Positions 6,201 to 9,512 of a DNA stretch of 9,595 nt are shown here, piece after piece. The notes beneath the pieces were generated by a model. It had not been told where the DNA came from and made no database searches. It saw only the letters and a program-made list of their open reading frames with translations. This stretch comes from CAYLZO01 sp964387775 (GTDB taxonomy: Bacteria > Chloroflexota > Anaerolineae > JAAYZQ01): the NCBI GenBank assembly GCA_964387775.1, contig CAYLZO010000209.1, positions 1 through 9,595 on the forward strand, read 5' to 3'. The position numbers and the translations under genes were made by a program. Within the stretch, counting starts at the first letter, position 1. The number at the start of each line of letters is the position of its first letter.

Positions 6201-8930
6201 ATAGTCGGTGGGCGAGGGGTTGGCCACGGGCGGACCCATGACAAAGTCCTGCGTGGCGCCCTCGGCCGGCAGCGACAGGCTGGCCATCTTGGGGTCAAAG
6301 TCGCCGTAGGAGGCGGTGAGGTCATAGTCGGCCGGGGTGTAGAGGATCAGTTCGTAGTCGCCGTTCACGTCGGTGTAGGCGTAGGGCGTCGTGCCTTCGA
6401 GCACGGTATAGCCGGTGCCCTCGGCCTCGACGAGCGCCCCCTCGATAGGATCGCCGCTGACGCCGTTGGTCACGTTGCCGCTCAACACGGCCGTGGTCTG
6501 CGCCGGGCACTGGGGCAGGGCATACTCGTGGGGCGTCAGGCCCTCGTCGGTCTGGGCCGCGCTCACGTTCAGGCCGCCGCCAAAGGTGTAGAGCATGCCG
6601 TCGGCCAGGCCGCCGCCGTTACCCAGCGTCGCCCAGTTCAGGTCGGCAAAGTCGTACCAGGCATCCTCGCTGATGCTGTAGCGGTAGGTGTAATCCGTAG
6701 CCTCGCTGGGGGCCAGGCCGCCGGCGACCAGGTAGACGTCGTCCGCGCCGTCGTAGATAAAGAGGGGCGAGACCTTGCCCGCATCAGCCGGCAGGTCGGC
6801 CAGTTGGGTCCACGTATCGGCGTCCACATCGTAGGCGTAAAAGACGTCGTCGCCCAGATAGTTGCCGCCGACGTAGAAAACGCCGTCCGCGATGGCATAG
6901 CCGGGGGCCGTCAAGCCCACGTCCATGAGCGACGTGCCGGCACTCCACGAGTCGGTGGCGATATCGTACAGATAGACGGGCGTGTAGTCGAGGAGGCCGC
7001 TGTCGGGGCTGCCGCCGACCCACAGGAACGTGCCGTCGCTCACGCCGCCGCCGCCCAGGCCCAGGGCCTCGGGCATGCTGGTGAGCGTCGTCCAGGCGTC
7101 GGCCGCGGGGTCGTAGGCCTTGAGCGTATCCACGCCGACCTGGCCGTCCTCGAAACCGCCGGCCACGTAAAAGTTGCCGTCGGCCGCATAGCCGGCGACC
7201 GAGCCGTAGAGCGAGTCGCCGTCGCCGGTCCCCGTGCTCCAGCCACTGCCGGGCGTAAAGATCTGCACCTGGTCGGTGGCCGCGCCGGTCTCGTCCTTGC
7301 CGTCAAAGTAGAAGAAGGAGGTGCCGTCGCTGGCGTAGGCCGGCCAGAGGGCCGGTCCGCCGCCCTGCTCGGTCGGGACCCAGACGTTGCCGGCAAAGGT
7401 TTCGATGGTGGCCGTGCGGGTCAGGCTCGGGTCCGCCTGGGAAGCGACTTCCAGGGTCACCAGGTCCGAGTCGCCCTCAAAGACGTAATCGGGGATGGTG
7501 ACGGTCACGTCCACGGTCCCGCTCAGGCCATTCGCCACGAACAACGTGGCGGGGTCGACCACCGTGTCCCAGGCGTTGCCATCGTAGGTGACGTCGTAGG
7601 TGTCGTCGGCGCCCGAGTAGTTGTTGACGACGACCTCGTAGTTCACGTCGCTGCCCATGCAGCCGGCGCCGCCCTGCTCGTCGGGGGTGAGGATGAGCGG
7701 CGGATTGACGCAAGCCTCGACGTAGACGTCGTCCACGTACCACTCATCGGAAAAGTTACCCTCGTAGCGGAAGGCGAAGCACACGTCGCTGCCCAGGTAG
7801 GCGCTCAGGTCAATGGCTATCTCTTCCCAGGTACCCTCAGTGCCGGGTCCCAGTTCGGTCAACTCGACAAAGTCACCGTCATTGGGATCACAGCTTGCCG
7901 TGGAAACCCAGAGGCCGTGATACGTGTACCACGAGGCATAGTTCTCGTTCTGCCAGAAAGAGGCTGCCACCTCTTGAGCGGCCCCCAAGCTAAGTTGGGG
8001 CGAAACCAGCCAGGCAATGGCATCCCCCGTGGTCATATCGTCGTTGTGATAAGCAGCCCAGTCGCCAGTGTGCACTCTCAGGTCAGTTTGCACCCAACCG
8101 GGATCGTCCACAGCGCCGGTCTCGTACATGCCCCAACCTGCGGGCGGGACGCTGCTCTCAAAGCCCTCGTCCAGCAGCACCTCCCACTCGCACTCTTCTT
8201 CCGAAGAGGTCCCAGCACCCCGGATCATCCAGTTGCCAGAGATGCCCAGGTTGTCAACGACATCGAAGGTCAAGTCGGGAGGCAGCACAGCCGGATCGGG
8301 CGGATCGGCGTTCCACCAGCCGATCCAGGAACGCCCTTGGCTGCTCGTTGTGTCAATCGCGGCCGGATAGTTTGCGGGGGTGACACCGCTATCGACAAAG
8401 CGATCAATTACCCCGATGAGCACATCACCAGGGCCATTGAGGGTCACGGGCGTGGCCAGGTTGTAGACTGACCAGTTCGTACCATCGGCGAACTGGACCG
8501 TCTCGTTGATGGTCGCCAGCAAGGTGGCGCCGTTGGTCGGATCGCCGTCAGCATCTTCATACACCACCAGGTCAATGGCGTCACCGGCCGTCACACCCAC
8601 TCCCGTATCAAAAAACACCTGGATTTGCTCCAGGTCGAAGGGAAAGGCATCGGCGCCCGGCGTGAAGCGATTGAACCAGATGAACTGGTAGGCTGACACA
8701 GAGTCGTTGATGCCGACGTTGTTCTCGACGCTCCCGTCATCCAGGATCAAGTCCACGTGAGCCAGAACCTGGGGAGGGGCAGACGGTTTGCCACTCTCAG
8801 ATGGCTGGGCGCTGATCGCGGGACCTTCGCCCTCCTGCGCTGTTGGTGCGGCCAGCGCCACCGGCGCCGGCAGGAGGGCCATCAAAAAGGCCAGCACCAC
8901 CAGCAAGTTTAGAGCTTTTCTGTTACTCAT
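252..8930 (-). CDS. Giant secreted modular S8 (bacillopeptidase F-like) serine protease with adhesion modules
   Basis: A 2,892-residue exported protein. The ATG at 8930 was chosen over ATG 8957 and TTG 8960 because AAAGGAG lies 11 bases upstream and MSNRK gives a normal signal-peptide n-region. Order in residues: signal peptide 1-27 (VALA|APT); domain A 55-240; choice-of-anchor J-like 248-408; Ig-like 410-515; Kelch propeller 538-805; four supermodules 812-1240, 1242-1597, 1598-2067 and 2069-2760; DUF11 2762-2872; C-terminal tail HYYYLPIVVKQY. The protease lies inside supermodule 4: I9-like propeptide about 2224-2330, then a subtilisin fold with Asp2385 (NIDTGV), His2438 (GHGSHTMGT), oxyanion Asn2545 (SAGNEG) and Ser2621 (SGTSMAAPH). 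All catalytic positions are intact, so an active extracellular endopeptidase is expected. The motifs APLDLDG, APDVVNNSWGG and CAQW resemble bacillopeptidase F. There is no LPXTG and no C-terminal membrane segment. It is probably a surface or matrix protein; the substrate is unknown. It is transcribed alone, between hairpins on both sides. Confidence 0.95.
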   Translation of the reverse strand: MSNRKALNLLVVLAFLMALLPAPVALAAPTAQEGEGPAISAQPSESGKPSAPPQVLAHVDLILDDGSVENNVGINDSVSAYQFIWFNRFTPGADAFPFDLEQIQVFFDTGVGVTAGDAIDLVVYEDADGDPTNGATLLATINETVQFADGTNWSVYNLATPVTLNGPGDVLIGVIDRFVDSGVTPANYPAAIDTTSSQGRSWIGWWNADPPDPAVLPPDLTFDVVDNLGISGNWMIRGAGTSSEEECEWEVLLDEGFESSVPPAGWGMYETGAVDDPGWVQTDLRVHTGDWAAYHNDDMTTGDAIAWLVSPQLSLGAAQEVAASFWQNENYASWYTYHGLWVSTASCDPNDGDFVELTELGPGTEGTWEEIAIDLSAYLGSDVCFAFRYEGNFSDEWYVDDVYVEACVNPPLILTPDEQGGAGCMGSDVNYEVVVNNYSGADDTYDVTYDGNAWDTVVDPATLFVANGLSGTVDVTVTIPDYVFEGDSDLVTLEVASQADPSLTRTATIETFAGNVWVPTEQGGGPALWPAYASDGTSFFYFDGKDETGAATDQVQIFTPGSGWSTGTGDGDSLYGSVAGYAADGNFYVAGGFEDGQVGVDTLKAYDPAADAWTTLTSMPEALGLGGGGVSDGTFLWVGGSPDSGLLDYTPVYLYDIATDSWSAGTSLMDVGLTAPGYAIADGVFYVGGNYLGDDVFYAYDVDADTWTQLADLPADAGKVSPLFIYDGADDVYLVAGGLAPSEATDYTYRYSISEDAWYDFADLNWATLGNGGGLADGMLYTFGGGLNVSAAQTDEGLTPHEYALPQCPAQTTAVLSGNVTNGVSGDPIEGALVEAEGTGYTVLEGTTPYAYTDVNGDYELILYTPADYDLTASYGDFDPKMASLSLPAEGATQDFVMGPPVANPSPTDYDVTLPWGEVQDEILTLANDGYSVLNFEFVESDGGGPVVVGASELAQRPPIAVLDQKGILGKSPSPAPEGLVPNGPQAPQQYDVELAVDDGSAEDAIGLTSGGQLIWLNRFTPDPVLFPFTLQQISVIFGDSVGIGDDVQILVFEDTDGDGDPGTGANLLYSQDVTVQFNDYATWNDYLLDEPLLLEGPGDVILGAINRSGMSGYLDYPAAIDEDAPHYSNVSWIGYYGGPAPEPPYLPAPDLWGPVESFGFAGNWTLRGYGVLGGGEIIWLTEDPVSGTVDIQDSIPVSLTFDAAIVPALGTYTGTLTLNSDDPDNPSIDIPVALTVVSNPDAGKIQGTITSDRPGGPIAGATVDLESVSGFSDTLTTDENGYYERMILPEDLGTFTVTVSAPDYVTDEQLVTVSAPGPTVHDVELKLDAPRIGVDPTELYQTLVWGEVLTDYVDISNTGQQDLDFDVFMPASVLLYEDFEDWLPAGWTIVNNGGNCVWESTATTGRGNNTGGTGYAADADSDWCGSGTTMDTELWTPMMDLSDAAGAQLSFAYDYWNFANEDWAYVDVSPDGGQSWVNVIAWNEDLYGPRTEVVDLTPFVGNPEVIVRFHYVAPGWDWYWVVDDVLVETFVPKPWLNWTPTTGTVPTDTIQVMTITKDSALVPQPGVYEATLLVESNDPLEPMIPISITMDVADNPDQARFYGTVLGNRTPEGANTPLEDVLVTLIGPEIFETWTDENGFYEVYLLPSQLGDYLAVYEKPGYITEFSALFPIGPGDNIEHNVTLRLLAPMLEVVPEMIQETLPWGGATTVPMSVTNPSSASARLNVSMFEIMPTFTPLPVQTVQLDLPASPERVLAEGVVLDDASAPAAPARSVDVKLLNLALEPLKVLIISDDANQGALGGLDDLLNLYPDIEADVWYDVDGFPTLADLMPYQAVIVGGRYAFSNAGADWTAEALGNLMADYVDMGGGVIMIQNAWLIDDVDGAQYALGGRFQADYSPVDYQYSSGETYTYADRALGVYMGGHPLMEDVGFIVDHMRAYTDLMPRPYAEQVAFYDDGELYVATNPGKVVLLNQVLTFENNWEGDVPTLLHNAIVYLAPNDVPWLDETVTEFDLPVGATDYTDVSLDAAATDLGQPGIYGAWLWFANNDPFQQGAYVPVQMTVEPDPTMGQLRGTVYLNRAAAGENVPADGAQVVLDSAAGTVELTTQPDGTFTYYYLAADLPTDVTVTASQADYQDDQVVAPVSSGALMTVELTLELLAPWIQVSPTALDLTMPPDDAQTLMLDVENLGLTDLIIPLIQEIPATATLPLQGTPGGVTWVDAPFTVDAEVENALQTKDGTTDFFIWMRERADLSRAYGLGDKSLRRQYAFDTLTATAERSQAEIRNYLDSRGLEYDVFWINNSILVHGGDQAVVEAMRARGDVYRIRGVYTQMHIPDPEQLAIVTLAEGSLTADPTWNIDIVNAPQVWDQLNVTGAGVVVSNIDTGVRYTHEALDDSYRGNLGSGVYDHNYNWGSIYGNGPTACPGAPVAPCDWAGHGSHTMGTMVGGDGNGPFDMDIGMAPDAKWMACMGCDTPPNQCSDAALTGCAQWVVAPLDLDGLNPDPTLAPDVVNNSWGGGGEDDWYYSFVEAWHAADIIPVFSAGNEGSDCDTLGSPGSYDNVIGMGGTDNADNNYTFSSRGPGSGTGVFPVQKPDLAAPAEGVPSSTAGSDSSYAQYSGTSMAAPHMAGLVALMRSVDPNITFEKIWDIATSTTVTDTLNIKNGTWCGAGPDFPNYVFGYGRIDAFAAMSEVAAEMDIPWLSLNPVSGTVGAAGTMPVEVNFDSTGLEPGVYTGTLRVLHNDPLTGEMLVPVQLTIEPLQPTFSIVKTVAPADQDPGEPVTYTIVFGNQGDPATGVVVSDVLPAEVEYASSDPMGTYDAIAHELVWGPMDLATGEFVTATVVVTIGAEVMPSTWMTNSVYLFWNDQMVMDEVSHHVSAPFHYYYLPIVVKQY
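255..290 (-). other. C-terminal YLPI tail motif, copy in the giant protease
   Basis: The last 12 residues are HYYYLPIVVKQY, directly before the stop. The neighbouring upstream gene ends in RHYLPIILRR. I recall similar Y-L-P-[LI]-[VI]-[LMV]-[KR] endings on many exported Chloroflexota proteins, but did not check this. It may be a sorting or anchoring signal or a final beta-strand. Confidence 0.6.
315..647 (-). other. DUF11 domain
   Basis: Residues 2762-2872 begin FSIVKTVAPADQDPGEPVTY and contain GNQGDPATGVVVSDVLPAEV and a TATVVVTI strand. This is the DUF11 (PF01345) pattern of cell-surface beta-sandwich repeats. It is a single copy that spaces the protease from the C-terminal tail. Confidence 0.85.
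861..1868 (-). other. S8 subtilisin catalytic domain, bacillopeptidase F-like
   Basis: Residues about 2355-2690. Catalytic codons are Asp2385 (1776-1778), His2438 (1617-1619) and Ser2621 (1068-1070), with Asn2545 as the oxyanion residue. The His-to-Ser distance (183) is longer than in subtilisin BPN' (157) because of a cysteine-rich stretch CMGCDTPPNQC...C at 2470-2488. Eight cysteines in total (2425, 2433, 2470, 2473, 2480, 2488, 2550, 2667) suggest several disulfides, which is unusual for classic Bacillus subtilisins and consistent with an extracellular enzyme. Confidence 0.9.
1941..2261 (-). other. Internal I9-like protease propeptide
   Basis: Residues about 2224-2330 (DFFIWMRERADLS, then a helix ending RSQAEIRNYLDSRGLEY, then VFWINNSILVHGG and EAMRARGDVYRIRGV) follow the propeptide plan seen ahead of bacillopeptidase F-type subtilases: an exposed strand, a long helix with SQ..I..YL, a [FW].[IV]N.I strand and a closing DV..I. 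Such propeptides act as folding chaperone and inhibitor and are removed by autocleavage. Here it is not N-terminal but lies over 2,200 residues into the chain. Confidence 0.72.
2730..4139 (-). repeat. Supermodule 3: CarboxypepD_reg + split Ig-like sandwich carrying an amidotransferase-like domain
   Basis: Residues 1598-1687 are CarboxypepD_reg-like (RFYGTVLGN, LEDVLVTLIG, TDENGFYEVYLL). Residues 1688-1733 are the first sandwich half (APMLEVVPEMIQETLPWGG, MSVTNPSSASARLNV). A Pro/Ala-rich linker (1734-1775) and the Rossmann-like insert follow. Residues 2002-2067 complete the sandwich (VPWLDETVTEFDLPVG, PGIYGAWLWFANNDPFQQ, VPVQMTV). Confidence 0.72.
2928..3605 (-). other. Class I glutamine-amidotransferase-like (ThuA-like) Rossmann domain, probably non-catalytic
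   Basis: Residues about 1776-2001 look like an alpha/beta domain: LKVLIISDDANQGALGGLDD (strand 1 and helix), MPYQAVIVGG (strand plus Gly turn), LGNLMADYVDMGGGVIMIQN (helix and strand), GGHPLMEDV and the final ATNPGKVVLLNQVLTF. This layout is typical of GATase-like/ThuA-like folds often found in secreted bacterial proteins. The position where a catalytic Cys would follow the Gly-rich turn reads VIVGGRYAFSN, and there is no Cys in the domain, so a binding role is more likely than amidotransferase chemistry. Confidence 0.6.
4140..5207 (-). repeat. Supermodule 2: CarboxypepD_reg + split Ig-like sandwich carrying domain J
   Basis: Residues 1243-1328 are CarboxypepD_reg-like (KIQGTITSD, IAGATVDLES, TTDENGYYE). 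Residues 1329-1369 give the first sandwich half (PRIGVDPTELYQTLVWGEV, VDISNTGQQDLDFDV). The J domain follows, and residues 1534-1597 are the second half (PWLNWTPTTGTV, PGVYEATLLVESNDPLEP). The seam to the next supermodule, ADNPDQARFYGTV, matches SNPDAGKIQGTI at the previous seam. Confidence 0.75.
4332..4817 (-). repeat. Choice-of-anchor J / MAM-like domain, copy 2, inserted in supermodule 2
   Basis: Residues 1372-1533 repeat the same plan: LLYEDFEDWLPAGWTI, ELWTPMMDLSDA, LSFAYDYWNF, VDVSPDGGQSW and the terminal WYWVVDDVLVET. Two cysteines (1397 and 1425) may pair. The copy interrupts the second Ig-like sandwich: the strand ending DLDFDVF is before it and KPWLNWTPTTGTV is directly after it. 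Confidence 0.72.
5211..6497 (-). repeat. Supermodule 1: CarboxypepD_reg + split Ig-like sandwich carrying domain A
   Basis: Residues 812-900 are CarboxypepD_reg-like (VLSGNVTNG...IEGALVEAEG, then TDVNGDYELIL). Residues 901-940 are the first half of an Ig-like/BACON-type sandwich (VTLPWGEV, LTLANDGYSVLNFEF). Domain A copy 2 follows. Residues 1178-1240 complete the sandwich (IIWLTEDPVSGTV, GTYTGTLTLNSDDPDNP, IPVALTV). Confidence 0.7.
5415..5975 (-). repeat. Domain A, copy 2, inserted in supermodule 1
   Basis: Residues 986-1172 are the second copy of the domain at 8211-8768. They carry the longer Asp-rich loop D1055-x-D-x-D-x-D1061 and no cysteines. The copy sits between the two halves of the first Ig-like sandwich and is preceded by a Pro/Ala/Gly-rich linker (residues about 941-985). 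Divergence from copy 1 is substantial outside the shared blocks, so this is an old duplication and not a recent recombination product. Confidence 0.75.
6516..7385 (-). other. Kelch-type six-blade beta-propeller
   Basis: Residues about 516-805 hold six Kelch-like blades, each with a hydrophobic strand plus GG (or DG), then an aromatic and a W spaced as in Kelch repeats. Landmarks are FFYFDG (539), FYVAGG (587), FLWVGG (635), VFYVGG (684), VYLVAGG (732) and MLYTFGGG (779), with AYDPAADAWTTL, LYDIATDSWSAG and AYDVDADTWTQL as the second halves. Extracellular Kelch propellers usually bind proteins or glycans; the ligand here is unknown. Confidence 0.85.
7707..8189 (-). repeat. Choice-of-anchor J / MAM-like domain, copy 1
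   Basis: Residues 248-408 open with LLDEGFESSVPPAGW, then WLVSPQLSL, a central SFWQNENY strand and the closing EWYVDDVYVEA. These are hallmarks of the choice-of-anchor J / cleaved-adhesin jelly-roll group. Cysteines at 247, 347, 384 and 407 could form disulfides. The likely role is binding or spacing outside the cell. It is followed by an Ig-like region (410-515). Confidence 0.7.
8211..8768 (-). repeat. Domain A, copy 1 (unnamed ~190-aa secreted domain)
   Basis: Residues 55-240 match residues 986-1172 (5415-5975) in order and spacing. Shared blocks: LDDGS / VDDGS, FIWFNRFTP / LIWLNRFTP, FPFDLEQIQVFF / FPFTLQQISVIF, VYEDADGD / VFEDTDGD, GPGDVLIGVIDR / GPGDVILGAINR, YPAAID, SWIGWW / SWIGYY and GNWMIRGAG / GNWTLRGYG. 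The D-x-D-G-D stretch looks like a calcium loop. I do not recognise a named family; a beta-sandwich, possibly carbohydrate or surface binding, is a guess from the Gly/Asp/aromatic pattern. Confidence 0.75.
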
Positions 8931-8941
8931 CTTGTGTCTCA

Positions 8942-8948
8942 CTCCTTT
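8942..8948 (-). promoter_or_regulatory. Ribosome binding site of the giant protease gene
   Basis: AAAGGAG on the minus strand, with 11 bases between GGAG and the ATG at 8930. It falls inside the reading frame of the longer candidate starts (8957 and 8960), which have no comparable site of their own, and so it decides the start. Confidence 0.8.
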
Positions 8949-9351
8949 GTTCCTCATCAAGATATCGTAGCTACCAAGTCATACCTTACGGAGAATCAAC
9001 GTCTCTTGAGTGGCAACCACCTCCTTTCCCGCCTGGACCTATGCCGGAAGACGACCCGGCCCATTTCCTTTACGAGAATGGGGACAAAGACAAAAACCGG
9101 GGCCAGACCGCGCACAAGGCGCCGGTCAGCTCCCGATTTCGTAGAGGGCACCTATTCCCATGTGAGAGGCTTGCAAACCACAAGGTCTCGTGCAACGCTG
9201 CATCTTCTCCCTCTCCCCGATTGTCTCCCTGCCAGGCTGGGCTCTCTGATTCATACTTGGTTCATCTGTGAAAACTTGTGAAGGGTGCGGGTGCACCCAA
9301 GGAACTGAGGCAAATCCAACCTGGTAGATCAGCCTATGGTAGTAGGCTATA
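8949..9351 (-). promoter_or_regulatory. Long structured 5' leader, gene-free
   Basis: About 400 bases between the predicted transcription start and the ribosome binding site hold no convincing gene. Visible structures in minus-strand RNA: a GGGTGCACCC palindrome (9289-9298); TTGCA/TGCAA arms (9191-9195 and 9171-9175); AGAGGG/CCCTCT arms that could close a branched fold (9209-9214 and 9143-9148); the terminator-like hairpin at 9083-9139; CCCATT/AATGGG arms (9077-9082 and 9060-9065); and GCCGG/CCGGC arms (9056-9060 and 9043-9047). A strong AAAGGAGGTG (9018-9027) has no usable start codon at normal spacing. I could not match it to a riboswitch class. Confidence 0.5.
9083..9139 (-). terminator. 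Intrinsic-terminator-like hairpin with T-tract inside the leader
   Basis: On the minus strand, AAATCGGG (9139-9132) pairs with CCCGGTTT (9101-9094) using one U-G pair. It encloses GACC-G-GCGC / GCGC-GGTC (9127-9119 and 9113-9106, one bulge) with a 5-base loop. The stem runs straight into TTTTTGTCTTTGTC (9096-9083). This is the only hairpin in the window with a proper T-tract, and it lies about 150 bases ahead of the coding start, so it would stop most transcripts from the promoter at 9358-9386 unless it is bypassed. Confidence 0.65.
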
Positions 9352-9365
9352 GGTACCATTCTACC
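9323..9365 (-). promoter_or_regulatory. Nested inverted repeat over the -10 box and start site
   Basis: Outer arms GGTAGA (9323-9328) and TCTACC (9360-9365) flank inner arms AGCCTA (9331-9336) and TAGGCT (9343-9348), both perfect. The outer right arm overlaps the -10 box (9358-9363). It could be an operator for a dimeric regulator, or a hairpin at the very 5' end of the transcript. Arms of six bases can arise by chance. Confidence 0.4.
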
Positions 9366-9386
9366 CTAACTTGGATCAATTGTCAA
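9358..9386 (-). promoter_or_regulatory. Sigma-70-type promoter for the leader and giant protease gene
   Basis: On the minus strand, TTGACA (9386-9381, perfect -35) is followed by exactly 17 bases and TAGAAT (9363-9358, 5 of 6 to TATAAT). An A-rich stretch, TGAAAAAT, sits just upstream of the -35 box. This predicts a transcription start near 9351. It is the clearest promoter in the window and stands in an AT-richer island between GC-rich blocks. Confidence 0.8.
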
Positions 9387-9427
9387 GGACCGATTTTTCA
9401 AAGTCAGCCCCACGGCCCCCACCCCGG

Positions 9428-9460
9428 CCCTCCCCCGCGTCCTTCGGTCGCAGGGGAGGG
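9428..9460 (-). terminator. Second hairpin after the upstream gene
   Basis: CCCTCCCC (9428-9435) pairs with GGGGAGGG (9453-9460), extended inward by CGC-type pairs (9437-9439 with 9449-9451) after one mismatch. On the plus strand the tip is C-TTCG-G. There is no T-tract on the minus strand. It probably ends, or protects the end of, the upstream gene's transcript. Confidence 0.55.
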
Positions 9461-9466
9461 AGCCAG

Positions 9467-9499
9467 CCTCCCCCCTGTGGCCCCAGTCACGGGGGGAGG
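9467..9499 (-). terminator. First hairpin after the upstream gene stop
   Basis: CCTCCCCCC (9467-9475) pairs perfectly with GGGGGGAGG (9491-9499). After a one-base bulge, GTG (9477-9479) pairs with CAC (9488-9490), leaving an 8-base loop. It begins 13 bases past the stop at 9513. Like the hairpins after the protease gene, it is one of a tandem pair without a T-tract. Confidence 0.6.
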
Positions 9500-9512
9500 G
9501 GAGGGGGGGCAC

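Noticed and set aside
8931..8960. Longer N-terminus starting at TTG 8960 or ATG 8957
   Set aside because: The extra residues place charged sequence ahead of the signal peptide, and the best Shine-Dalgarno sequence lies inside this extension, 11 bases before the ATG at 8930.
8982..8993. A three-residue upstream frame (ATG ACT TGG TAG) in the leader
   Set aside because: It has only AAGG almost touching the ATG and no sign of selection; such short frames arise readily by chance.
8843..9281. Plus-strand open frames of 115-142 codons over the leader region
   Set aside because: They overlap the signal peptide, leader and terminator of the minus-strand gene, have no ribosome binding site, and have compositions unlike proteins.
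8949..9351. A cyclic-di-GMP (GEMM) riboswitch in the leader
   Set aside because: I looked for the conserved GGGCAAACC, GGGACGCAAAGCC and receptor-like segments. Only isolated short resemblances such as GGTTTGCAAGCC are present, and the order and pairing do not fit.
9126..9359. A 77-codon minus-strand open frame in the leader
   Set aside because: Its first codons coincide with the -10 box and predicted start site, so it would not be in the transcript with a ribosome binding site; the sequence has no recognisable features.
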